From positions 1 to 41,094 of the forward strand of contig DAONFG010000033.1 of NCBI GenBank assembly GCA_035403465.1: a DNA stretch of 41,094 nt. Reading direction: 5' to 3'. The position numbers and the translations under genes are program-made. The notes beneath the pieces were generated by a model. The model was not told where the DNA came from, did not search any database, and saw nothing but the letters and a program-made list of their open reading frames with translations. This DNA is from JAAYBQ01 sp035403465. GTDB lineage: Bacteria; Spirochaetota; UBA4802; UBA5550. Below are positions 1-8,094 of this stretch, piece by piece; the first letter of the stretch is position 1; every line of letters begins with the position of its first letter.

Positions 1-186
1 AAATTATTCTTGCATTTCCACTATTTTTTTTCCACTATAATTCCAGAAGAGCCAAATTTTATTATCTTATATTTATTTGTAGCTGCATAACTGTATTATG
101 CTTCTTAAAGACGGCTTCACACACCGGGTATCAGAAAAAAAGAAATACAGTTAATCCGCTACATAAATCATAACAGGAGTCATTAT

Positions 187-1191
187 ATGTTTATTATTCT
201 ATTACGGACTTTATTTATTCTTTCATCGGTCTTCTTTACATCATTATTTTATATTAATTATTCAATCACCGCTATGATCATTTCAGGCGGTATAGCAGCA
301 ATCGTTGCATTCGGTATTGTTATCATGATTGAATATGTTTCACACAGCTTTCAGCCCAGGCTGCTCTTTGCAGCACTTACTGGTCTGCTTACCGGGCTCA
401 TTATGGGCCACATGCTGGTAAAGGGTGTTGAGTCTTTCCAGCTGCAGTTTGTAATCCAGTATGCAGGAATAATTAAACCGCTGCTTTATCATCTGTGCGG
501 ATTTGCAGTCATGATGTTTTTTATTATTAACAATGAAGAAATCACCTTCCTTGATAAAATCATTTCAGAACGCGGAAAAGAATCCGATATGCAGATTGCG
601 TACAAGATCCTTGATACAAGCGTCATCATTGACGGCAGGATTGCTGATATATGCGACACCGGATTCCTTGAAGGTATACTGGTTATCCCGACCTTTGTGC
701 TTAATGAACTTCAGATGATCGCTGACTCTGCAGACTCAATCAAGCGAAACAGGGGACGCCGCGGACTTGACATACTTAACAAGATGCAGAAAGACCAGTC
801 CATCATGGTTAAAATCTCGGACATGGACTTCAAGGAGATCCCTGAGGTTGATTCAAAACTGGTTAAGCTTGCAAAGGTCATGAAAGCCAAGGTCATTACC
901 AACGATTTTAACCTGAACAAGGTTGCTGAATTTCACGGCGTTGACGTCCTGAACATAAACCAGTTATCGAATGCGCTGAAGCCCATTGTTCTTCCAGGTG
1001 AAGATATGAGGGTTCTCCTGATCAAAGAGGGAAAGGATTCCAACCAGGCGATCGGTTACCTTGACGACGGAACCATGGTGGTTGTTGAAAACGGAAGGCG
1101 CAGGATGAACGACGAAGTTGATGTTACGGTCACATCGGTTCTGCAGACAACAGCCGGACGCATGATCTTCACCAGGCTCCGCGAAGACTAA
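187..1191 (+). CDS. Membrane-anchored PIN-TRAM protein (YacL family)
   Basis: Predicted membrane-tethered PIN-fold nuclease with a TRAM RNA-binding tail. Residues 1-125 hold about four hydrophobic segments. The PIN domain follows at about 138-255, starting with the family signature DTSVIIDGRIADI; acidic residues Asp143, Glu174 (in VLNELQ) and Asp240 (in TNDFN) fit the metal-binding set. A basic KRNRGRRG stretch lies in between, and a TRAM-like beta domain covers about 272-334. Length (334 aa) and order match Bacillus YacL-type proteins, whose substrate is unknown to me. The ATG has an ACAGGAG ribosome site 8 bases upstream. It is the first gene of a probable three-gene operon: the flavoprotein starts 10 bases after its stop. 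Family assignment is strong; RNA cleavage is inference. Confidence 0.93.
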   Translation: MFIILLRTLFILSSVFFTSLFYINYSITAMIISGGIAAIVAFGIVIMIEYVSHSFQPRLLFAALTGLLTGLIMGHMLVKGVESFQLQFVIQYAGIIKPLLYHLCGFAVMMFFIINNEEITFLDKIISERGKESDMQIAYKILDTSVIIDGRIADICDTGFLEGILVIPTFVLNELQMIADSADSIKRNRGRRGLDILNKMQKDQSIMVKISDMDFKEIPEVDSKLVKLAKVMKAKVITNDFNLNKVAEFHGVDVLNINQLSNALKPIVLPGEDMRVLLIKEGKDSNQAIGYLDDGTMVVVENGRRRMNDEVDVTVTSVLQTTAGRMIFTRLRED

Positions 1192-1201
1192 GAAGAAAAG
1201 T

Positions 1202-1780
1202 GTGAAGCTCCTTGCCATACATGGAAGCCCGCGAAAGAGCGGGTTTTCATCCACACTGCACAGGGAATTCATTAATCAATTCATAACTGCGGGCGCTGCA
1301 GTTAAGGAAATCCATGTATATGATAAAAAAATTTCCCCCTGTATCGCATGCGGTGTCTGCAGGGAGAAGTTCATCTGCCCGGTCAATGATGACATGAATG
1401 AAATCTACCCCATGATACGGCAGGCTGATGTAATCTCAATTTCATCCCCCCTCTATTTTTCTTCAGTTCCCTCCCAGCTGAAAGCACTGATCGACCGGTG
1501 CCAGGTCTTCTGGGAAGAGAAGAATCATTCACCCGATAATAATTCTACCTGTAAGCAGGGTGTACTCCTCTGTACGGCAGGAGCCGATTACAATAATATG
1601 TTTTCCGGGGTAATGCTCATGATGAGACATTTCTTCAATACAATAAATACTTCCTTTACTCCAGGCCACGCACTGCTGCTGCCTGGACTTGATTCAGTGA
1701 ATTCCGGAAAAATATCTCTTGAAATAATTGATACTGCTGCTAGACTCTCTGAAAGAATAATTACCGGCATAAACCGGTAA
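1202..1780 (+). CDS. Iron-sulfur flavoprotein / NADPH-dependent FMN reductase family
   Basis: Flavodoxin-fold redox protein of 192 aa. The N-terminus MKLLAIHGSPRKSGFS is the FMN phosphate-binding loop of this family. Residues about 49-66 contain CIACGVCREKFICPVNDDM, the four-cysteine cluster seen in iron-sulfur flavoproteins, so a [4Fe-4S] cluster next to FMN is expected. The SSPLYFSSVPSQLKALIDR segment is the usual second flavin-contact region. It starts with GTG, preceded by the purine-rich AAGAAGAAAAG just after the stop of the PIN-TRAM gene. The next gene begins 16 bases downstream, so co-transcription is likely. Family members are cytoplasmic electron carriers or reductases in anaerobes; the partner here is unknown. 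Confidence 0.9.
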   Translation: MKLLAIHGSPRKSGFSSTLHREFINQFITAGAAVKEIHVYDKKISPCIACGVCREKFICPVNDDMNEIYPMIRQADVISISSPLYFSSVPSQLKALIDRCQVFWEEKNHSPDNNSTCKQGVLLCTAGADYNNMFSGVMLMMRHFFNTINTSFTPGHALLLPGLDSVNSGKISLEIIDTAARLSERIITGINR

Positions 1781-1796
1781 GTGGCGGAGTCAAAAA

Positions 1797-3062
1797 ATGA
1801 AACTTATTGCAGTAATCTCCCTCAAGATGAAAACCGGGCTTCTTCCCCAATTCATTGCTTCACTCTACAAATACGGTGTGGGAATAAATTATATCAACCT
1901 TACCGAAACTGACGAGCGGTGGGAGGATTACTCCATCGAGATTACATACTCTGTGAAAAAGGAACTTATACGGCTCCTTGACTCGCTGAACAAGAATACT
2001 GAATATTTCCGCAGCATAACCATCACAAGCACCCTTGAAGACCGGATAAAAGGCGGACTCCTGAAGACTTCAGGAAAAATCGATATTGAAAATATCAACG
2101 ATATTGAAACCGCCCTCCTTGGCGGAAACAGGCTTATCCATGAAAAGATTGATGCAGGTCTTGGTAAAAGCTACTGCGGCTGTTTTAACAGTGTGGGCCT
2201 TATAAGCGGGTACAGGACATCACGCAGTAATACAATTACCCAGCTTCATCATTACTATGCCGATGCCGAACGGGACGCGGTAATTATTAATCGTTTTACA
2301 GGCCGTAATGCTTTTCCGTGCGTTATTCGCTACTCTTCAATTGAAGACCTGCTGAGGAGCCTGAAGTCCGTAGAGGACAACTTCGCCTGTATAAGGATGA
2401 TGAAAACTGATGAGGAGGAACTACCCTTCAGTTCAATAATTGACAGTGTCTCCCGTCCCATAATCTTTAGTGAACTGGATGAAAAACCGCTCTACTATTA
2501 TTCCCTGCTGAAAAAAGTATGTACTGTTCACAAAATGAAACCTGAAGAGACCGCCATTGGAATAATAGGTTTGTCAGGGGCATTAATACGTCTCACAGCC
2601 CTTCTTCATAAATCAGGATACGCAAAAGTCCTCGGCTATGATCCGCGTGAAAGGATAATGATGTCATTTGAAACCCGCAAAGGTCTTGCCACAACTGTTG
2701 AAAATATAATTTCAAACTGTGATATTATTTTACTGGCTGACGAGCATGGTGAAACCGGGATTGAAGAGAAGATGCAGCCCGGCCAGATATTTATTTCTGA
2801 AAATCCTGCAGAAAGATCACCTGAAGACATGGTCAGGCACAAGGGTCTTAAAGCTTATATAGTGACCGGTGAACACTGCGCTGTTTCGCTGATTCCTGGA
2901 ATGCTGAATGGAATCCTTTTACGCGAGGAGAGATCTTATTCGGACGAAATGCTGCTCAGGCTTGGCGAGTTTGTTTCAAAGAATATCAACGATAAGTACA
3001 TGCTTCCCGGTCTCTTCAGCGAGTTTAATGAATCGCTTGAATCCGAAATTCAGAGAGGGTAA
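1797..3062 (+). CDS. ACT-domain protein with degenerate malic-enzyme fold (probable pseudoenzyme)
   Basis: 421 aa. Residues 1-80 look like an ACT domain (MKLIAVISLKMKTGLLPQF, then alternating strands and helices), as found before the catalytic part of some bacterial malic enzymes. Residues about 90-250 follow the malic N-terminal domain: RDAVIINRFTGRNAFPCVI resembles the usual GKA-L-FK-FAGVDAFPI segment, and FACIRMMKTDEEE sits where FGGINLEDI is normal. Residues about 255-400 are Rossmann-like (AIGIIGLSGALIRL, LGYDPRERI, SNCDIILLADEHG) and end in AVSLIPGMLNGILL, like the normal NNVLAFPGIFRGAL. The catalytic Tyr (YTPGVAE), the Lys-containing DG-AVLGLGDIGP segment and the acidic metal ligands are not recognisable. 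I infer a regulatory or ligand-sensing relative rather than an active malic enzyme; a strongly diverged enzyme remains possible. Last gene of the run starting at 187. Confidence 0.6.
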   Translation: MKLIAVISLKMKTGLLPQFIASLYKYGVGINYINLTETDERWEDYSIEITYSVKKELIRLLDSLNKNTEYFRSITITSTLEDRIKGGLLKTSGKIDIENINDIETALLGGNRLIHEKIDAGLGKSYCGCFNSVGLISGYRTSRSNTITQLHHYYADAERDAVIINRFTGRNAFPCVIRYSSIEDLLRSLKSVEDNFACIRMMKTDEEELPFSSIIDSVSRPIIFSELDEKPLYYYSLLKKVCTVHKMKPEETAIGIIGLSGALIRLTALLHKSGYAKVLGYDPRERIMMSFETRKGLATTVENIISNCDIILLADEHGETGIEEKMQPGQIFISENPAERSPEDMVRHKGLKAYIVTGEHCAVSLIPGMLNGILLREERSYSDEMLLRLGEFVSKNINDKYMLPGLFSEFNESLESEIQRG

Positions 3063-3064
3063 TC

Positions 3065-3835
3065 TCAGAGCCCTTTATGCGCAATTATCCAGGAGATATT
3101 TTTGTATTTGAATACGGAATAGTCCGTCCTTGATCCGCTGCTGTCATCGGACCAGCTGCTGTCCCTGTCAAGACTTGGAATATCAATTGCTGCAAAACCA
3201 TAGTACTGTGAAAGAATTCTTGTCCTGTCTGCAGTAACACGGATAAGTCCTTCACGGCTGATAATATCTGTTTTTTCATCAAACAAACGGTTAATCCTGT
3301 CAATGTCGATCTGCAGTATGAGTGTTCCCTGGAATCCTTCCTCTGAAATTATGGGTACAGATACATACAGTCCCAGGATTGACGAGGCCGTGGACATCGC
3401 AGAGACATCTTCAAAGTGCACCATCTCCCTGCTAAGATAACATCTCCTGAGTGATGTATCTTCAAATCCTTTATTTATATTGCTCCCGAAGATACTGTCG
3501 TCTATGCGCGTATATATAATATCCCCGCTCCGGTTAATAAGTATGTAATCAAGGTATATTCCTTCAGTAACTGCGTTGATCATCTCAGTAATATTTTCGC
3601 GTTCAAGCAGATAATACTTTCTGCCTCCCGTATTCATCAGCTTAAGATGGGTCAGGTTGAATATGATTTTATCTTTTTCAACGACCTGTTTTGCCTTAAC
3701 CGCGTCAGACTCGGCCGTTTTAAAAAATCCTTCAAGTGTTGAAAGATCAAACATAACAGGAGGTATGCTTACCTGCTTTTCAGGTGAGGCACAGGATAGA
3801 AATACAACTGCAGAAATAATTAGAAGCCTTTTCAT
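3065..3835 (-). CDS. Predicted lipoprotein with single Cache-like sensor domain
   Basis: The chosen ATG at 3835 gives MKRLLIISAVVFLSCAS: short basic start, hydrophobic core and a spirochaete-style relaxed lipobox (FLSC). An upstream in-frame GTG at 3862 would add nine residues before the signal and is less likely. The mature part of about 240 aa resembles the extracellular Cache fold of chemoreceptors and histidine kinases: a long N-terminal helix (FFKTAESDAVKAKQVVEK), then YLDYILINRSGDIIYTR, LYVSVPIISEEGFQGTLILQI and a repeat-like C-terminal sheet. No membrane helix or signalling output follows, so it would be a free ligand-binding lipoprotein. It converges on the malic-enzyme-like gene with two bases between stops and lies downstream of pcrA on the same strand. 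Confidence 0.75.
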   Translation of the reverse strand: MKRLLIISAVVFLSCASPEKQVSIPPVMFDLSTLEGFFKTAESDAVKAKQVVEKDKIIFNLTHLKLMNTGGRKYYLLERENITEMINAVTEGIYLDYILINRSGDIIYTRIDDSIFGSNINKGFEDTSLRRCYLSREMVHFEDVSAMSTASSILGLYVSVPIISEEGFQGTLILQIDIDRINRLFDEKTDIISREGLIRVTADRTRILSQYYGFAAIDIPSLDRDSSWSDDSSGSRTDYSVFKYKNISWIIAHKGL

Positions 3836-3900
3836 GAAACACCGCCTTAAGCACAGAATCACCTGTCTTATTAATGTATCGAATAAGAGAGTGCGGTTCT

Positions 3901-6162
3901 TTAATTTATCTTGTTAAGCGGTGTATATTTTTCAAGAAAAACCCTGTTTGTTAAACCAAAACTTATAGTAAGCTTGAGATTGTCGCCGCTTCCTTCAATC
4001 TTCACCACGCGGCCCATGCCGAACTTGGGATGCATTACCTTTTCCCTGAGTGTGAATTTTGAACCTGAATCCCGTTCCCTTTCATGAGTCTCCTGTGATT
4101 CATCTTCAACCTGTACAGCACGCGGAGTATCGTTCCTTGCAGGCGCCTGCGCAACCGCCGGCCTGTTCTGCCACGGCTGCTGCCGGGCGCCGGAATCACC
4201 TGATCCGTAGAACTGCGAACTGTAATTCTTTATTTCGAGCAGCTTTGCCGGTATCTCTTCGATAAACCTTGACGGTCTTTTATATTCAGGCCCCATGTAG
4301 CTCCGCCGGAGATCTGCACTGGTCAGAAAAATTTTATCCATTGCCCGGGTGATCCCCACATAGCAGAGCCTCCTTTCCTCTTCAACTGCACTGTCCGTAT
4401 CGATGCAGAGTTTATGCGGGAACGTATCCTCCTCCATCCCTGTAAGAAAGACAGCAGGAAATTCAAGCCCCTTGGCATTGTGGACTGTCATTAGCGTGAC
4501 GCAATTTGTTCTGTCCTCTTCATCATCAACAGGGTTCTCCTCGGATGTATAAAGAGATATGTCCTGGATGAACTGTTCGGGTGTTGCCTGGGGGTCATGC
4601 TGTTCGTATTCAATTATACTGTTAAGAAGCTCGTCAAGGTTATCAAGACGCGACCTGCTGTCCAGTGTGTTCTCTTCGAGCAGGCTCTCCCTGTATCCGC
4701 TCCGGTCAATGATGCGCTTTACGAATGCCGAGAGTGAAATCTTCGCAGGCACTACGGCCATGTCTGCCGAAAGATTCTTGATGATATTCCTGAACTCATC
4801 GAATCCCTTAGGCACCTTGCCTGTCATTAACTCATCTTCGATCACCTTCCACTCGCTGAATCCGCCTGACGATGCGGTCTCCACGAGCTTCTCCTGCGAA
4901 GCCTTGCCTATACCGCGTGCAGGAACATTTATAATCCTGAACAGTGATACCGAATCATTCCTGTTCGCCAGAAATTTAAGGTAGGCGAGTATGTCCTTGA
5001 CCTCCTTCCTGTCGTAAAACTTGAGGCCTCCCACGATCCTGTATGCGATATTCTCCCTGCGCAGAAAGTCTTCAAAAATCCTCGACTGCGCATTTGTCCG
5101 GTAGAATATCGCAAAGTCCCGGTTCTTCATTGCCTCTTTTGACTTGAGGGACTGGATCGTGTTTATGACAAACTCCCCTTCACCGTATTCATTGTTTGTC
5201 GCGCACCATACCACCGGCTCACCGTCACCGCGCGATGCCCGGACGTTCTTCTCTTTACGGTTTTTGTTGTTGCGGATTACCACCGATGCGGCTTCAAGTA
5301 TCTGTTTTGTCGAACGGTAGTTCTCTTCAAGGGTGATAGACCTGGCGTTCTCATAATCCTTTTCAAAGTTCAGTATGTTCCTTATATCTGCACCGCGCCA
5401 CGAGTATATGGACTGGTCATCATCACCCACAACGCAGATGTTTTTGCTGGCAGATGCAAGATACTTTGCAATAAGGTACTGCGAGTAGTTCGTGTCCTGG
5501 TACTCATCAATCATAAAGTAGTGCCAGTAGCGCTGTAGCTCCGCAAGTGCGTGGGGCGATTTCCGGAGAAGCTCGACGGTTTTAATAAGCAGGTCGTTAA
5601 AATCGAGCGCGTTGTTGTCAGCCATCTTCTCGTGGTATTTTCTGAATACCTCTTTAAAGTCAAAAGAGAAATAGTCCGGGAGCATAAGTGAAACATCACC
5701 TCCATCAAGGTATGATTCCTTATCCTTGACCTCGGAAATCCGCGAGGAGATCATTGACGGTTTTACCTTTTTGGGATCAAGGCGCATCTCCACCAGGATC
5801 CTCTTGATTACATCCTCCTGGTCGTGCGAATCATAGATTGTAAAATTTTTAGGAATGCCCGCACCCTCGCCAAACCTGCGCAGGATATAAACCGCAGCCG
5901 AATGGAAGGTCCTGACAAAAACACTGTTTCCCGAAGGGCCGGCAATTGTCATGACCCTCTTCTTCATCTCCTCTGCTGCCTTGTTTGTGAATGTCACGGC
6001 AAATATATTATACGGCTTCACACCCTTCTCGATCAGGTGGGCGATCCTGTGAGTTATAACCCTTGTTTTCCCTGAACCCGCGCCAGCGAGTATAAGAAGC
6101 GGACCCTCTGTGTGAAGTACAGCTTCGCGCTGGGTTTTATTCAGGTTTTCCAGTAGATCCAT
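3901..6162 (-). CDS. pcrA: ATP-dependent DNA helicase PcrA/UvrD
   Basis: Superfamily 1A 3'-5' DNA helicase of 753 aa, acting in repair and in clearing stalled replication. Visible motifs in order: Q motif (LNKTQREAV), Walker A AGAGSGKT at residues 26-33, motif Ia (AVTFTNKAAEEM), Walker B MIDEYQDTN, motif III (VVGDDDQSIYSWRGAD), motif IV (LEENYRST), motif V (VTLMTVHNAKGLEF) and motif VI (EERRLCYVGITRA). The C-terminal region ends with KVMHPKFGMGRVVKIEG, the small domain that typifies PcrA/UvrD rather than Rep. A low-complexity Gln/Ala/Pro linker precedes it. The ATG has GAGAG upstream. It diverges from the acyltransferase gene at 6458 and probably does not share its regulation. Confidence 0.97.
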   Translation of the reverse strand: MDLLENLNKTQREAVLHTEGPLLILAGAGSGKTRVITHRIAHLIEKGVKPYNIFAVTFTNKAAEEMKKRVMTIAGPSGNSVFVRTFHSAAVYILRRFGEGAGIPKNFTIYDSHDQEDVIKRILVEMRLDPKKVKPSMISSRISEVKDKESYLDGGDVSLMLPDYFSFDFKEVFRKYHEKMADNNALDFNDLLIKTVELLRKSPHALAELQRYWHYFMIDEYQDTNYSQYLIAKYLASASKNICVVGDDDQSIYSWRGADIRNILNFEKDYENARSITLEENYRSTKQILEAASVVIRNNKNRKEKNVRASRGDGEPVVWCATNNEYGEGEFVINTIQSLKSKEAMKNRDFAIFYRTNAQSRIFEDFLRRENIAYRIVGGLKFYDRKEVKDILAYLKFLANRNDSVSLFRIINVPARGIGKASQEKLVETASSGGFSEWKVIEDELMTGKVPKGFDEFRNIIKNLSADMAVVPAKISLSAFVKRIIDRSGYRESLLEENTLDSRSRLDNLDELLNSIIEYEQHDPQATPEQFIQDISLYTSEENPVDDEEDRTNCVTLMTVHNAKGLEFPAVFLTGMEEDTFPHKLCIDTDSAVEEERRLCYVGITRAMDKIFLTSADLRRSYMGPEYKRPSRFIEEIPAKLLEIKNYSSQFYGSGDSGARQQPWQNRPAVAQAPARNDTPRAVQVEDESQETHERERDSGSKFTLREKVMHPKFGMGRVVKIEGSGDNLKLTISFGLTNRVFLEKYTPLNKIN

Positions 6163-6457
6163 CAGGCAGAACTCTCTTTCGGTTTCAGCAGTATTTTATC
6201 AAATCAGACTTTTTGCGGATTTGCGTTAGATGAATAAATTATAAAAAATGGGTACATAATTGGGCAAGCTATAAATTCATCCAATAAAAAAATTCATTAA
6301 TACCCATGAACATTTCGTAACGACAGGAGTGATTATTTTTAAGATACTTTAACCGGTTTCCCTTACGGAATTATTAACTGCCCGATTGCATAAATGAATT
6401 GAATTTAAAGAATATACCTGATATAACAAGTCACCACTTCATTTCCAGGAAGATTAT
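6163..6457. other. Divergent intergenic region, pcrA / acyltransferase
   Basis: AT-rich, 295 bases, with promoters expected in both directions. ATGGGTA at 6248-6254 is matched by TACCCAT at 6301-6307, a 7-bp inverted repeat separated by 46 bases. Two AAATTCAT-like copies lie between these arms. It could be a binding site but the evidence is weak. I see no gene or RNA here. Confidence 0.4.
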
Positions 6458-7537
6458 ATGACCGGCACAAACGTACAGAATCGTATCTCATCGCTTGACT
6501 TTCTGCGCGGAATCGCAGTTCTGCTCATGGTGCAGCAGCACACAGGCTACTGGTTCTGGCAGTCAGGCGGCAGCATCGGCGCCCTGATAACAAAGTACCC
6601 GGCCATGGTAACCATGAACGGACTTGGCGGGCTTGCGGCCCCGCTCTTCATCGCCCTTGCAGGTGCGGGTACAACCCTTTCATTCGCTTCGGGAAAAACA
6701 GACCGTGAGATCATTCTCCGGGGGATTCTACTCATTGTTTTCGGTTACCTGCTTAATATCATGACCCCTGCATGGTTTGCACCCTGGTCATGGTACGTGC
6801 TTCACCTGATCGGTTCCGGCATGTGCCTGTCGCCGCTTATGCGGAGAGTGAATTCATACTTATTGTTTATCCTCGCACTTGTAATTGCTGCATCGTCGGT
6901 TGCTCTTCTGGATTATTACGGAATGCCACGCTATTTCAGCAACAGCTTCATGCGCGGAACATTCAGCGCTGCAGGCATACTTAAACTGGCAGCATTCAGC
7001 GGCAACTTCCCTGTATTTCCCTGGATGGCTCTTTTCATTGCGGGGATGGCGGCTGGCAGGTGGATCTGCAGTGACAGATACATTAACATTTTAAAAACTG
7101 CAGGTGCTCTTCTTTTCATTGGTCTTTTACTTTTCCTGGTGAAACAGGGGGACTTTTCTTTTTTCAATAATTCCTGGGGCCGTCGCCTGCTCATGGTCAA
7201 CCTCTACATGTATCCCGCGTATCCGGTGCAGTTTGCTGCACTCTCAGCAGTAACACTTTTGCTGATCTATACTGTTCTCATCGCGGGAAAAAAATACATC
7301 TTCAGTTCAGGGAACATTATCGTCCTGCTTGGCAGGGTCTCTCTGAGTATATTTATCATTCATATCGCTGTAATCAGGAATTTAATGGTTACAACCGGCT
7401 TGTGGCAGTCATTCTCCGCGGGCGCAACGGTTTTACTGCAGATTTTGGTGATTGCTGTAATAATGCTGTTCGTCTGTTTCTGGAACAGGAGAGAGTTCAG
7501 GTACGGGTTCGAGTGGTTAATGCGGAAAGTAAAGTAA
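6458..7537 (+). CDS. Multi-spanning membrane acyltransferase (HGSNAT/YeiB-like, DUF1624 type)
   Basis: Integral membrane protein of 359 aa with about ten hydrophobic segments. The start, RISSLDFLRGIAVLLMVQQH, is the SLDFLRG-(8)-H signature shared by heparan-alpha-glucosaminide N-acetyltransferase-like and related acyltransferase families; the His at the end of the first helix is the presumed catalytic or acyl-carrying position. A conserved-looking APLFIALAGAGTTL follows in the second helix, and FPVFPWMALFIAGMAAGRW in the middle is typical of the DUF1624/HGSNAT branch. It would transfer an acyl group across the inner membrane to a glycan or lipid; the acceptor is unknown. The ATG is preceded by AGGAAG. 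The 3' end overlaps the tail of the broken ankyrin gene on the other strand. Confidence 0.8.
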   Translation: MTGTNVQNRISSLDFLRGIAVLLMVQQHTGYWFWQSGGSIGALITKYPAMVTMNGLGGLAAPLFIALAGAGTTLSFASGKTDREIILRGILLIVFGYLLNIMTPAWFAPWSWYVLHLIGSGMCLSPLMRRVNSYLLFILALVIAASSVALLDYYGMPRYFSNSFMRGTFSAAGILKLAAFSGNFPVFPWMALFIAGMAAGRWICSDRYINILKTAGALLFIGLLLFLVKQGDFSFFNNSWGRRLLMVNLYMYPAYPVQFAALSAVTLLLIYTVLIAGKKYIFSSGNIIVLLGRVSLSIFIIHIAVIRNLMVTTGLWQSFSAGATVLLQILVIAVIMLFVCFWNRREFRYGFEWLMRKVK

Positions 7538-7841
7538 ACGCCCCTGAGAGTATTCGTACACCGCGATTATAAGCGGTGTATTTGTATCCGGTCTGTTCTC
7601 AATTCTTAATGACAGGGAGCTTTCCTTACCCTTGAATTTATTTATATCAGCTCCGGCAGCAATAAGCTGCTTTACAAGTTTATAATTGTTACAGCGCACT
7701 GCAGCCATGAGCGGGGTGTAGCCGTTAATGTCAGATACGTTTATGTTGTTACTACTGAATTTTTTCTGGTTTAAATTTTTATCAAGGTAATCAAGAGCTG
7801 CATGAAATAAGTATCAGCATTATTAGTAATAATTTTTTCAT
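7517..7841 (-). pseudogene. Frameshifted, truncated ankyrin-repeat lipoprotein
   Basis: Reading down from 7841, GGAG and an ATG start a perfect lipoprotein signal, MKKLLLIMLILISCSS, then a TGA at 7793-7791. The adjacent frame, open from 7813, continues as LDYLDKNLNQ, then SDINGYTPLMAAVRCNNYKL and VKQLIAAGADINK, a textbook ankyrin repeat, and a second partial repeat (TNTPLIIAVYEY) ending at 7517. Removing one T in TGCAGCTCTTGATTAC would join the frames as SCSSDYLDKNL. So a single-base insertion separates the secretion signal from the repeats. The C-terminus is also short, stopping inside the second repeat and overlapping the acyltransferase 3' end by 21 bases. A sequencing error is the main alternative to a real pseudogene. 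Confidence 0.8.
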
Positions 7842-7909
7842 TCAGATTCTCCGGCAATAATATATTATCAGTGCTAATTCCTTAACCAATTTGCAGAATA
7901 AAAAGCTCT

Positions 7910-7937
7910 ATTCCCGCCGCCTTCAGCGGCGGGGGAA
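7910..7937 (-). terminator. GC-rich hairpin, probable terminator of the acetyl-CoA hydrolase gene
   Basis: CCCGCCGC and GCGGCGGG form an 8-bp stem around a five-base loop. Read on the minus strand, downstream of the gene ending at 8095, it is followed by AATAGAGCTTTTTATT, fitting an intrinsic terminator. The rest of 7842-8094 holds no gene that I can see. Confidence 0.65.
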
Positions 7938-8094
7938 TTAAATTACCATATTACACTAAAAAGTATTTTCAGGAATAATTACTGATATTTTATAGAAATG
8001 ATTTCAATTCAGGAAAACACAATTTGCAAAAAGGCATTGATAATTTAATATCCATGCCTTCAAGCATCCCGGACCTGGTTGATGTAATCCTGAC

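Noticed and set aside
4559..4984. 141-codon open frame opposite pcrA
   Set aside because: It lies entirely within helicase motifs on the other strand and is Ser/Arg/Leu-rich, typical of antisense shadows.
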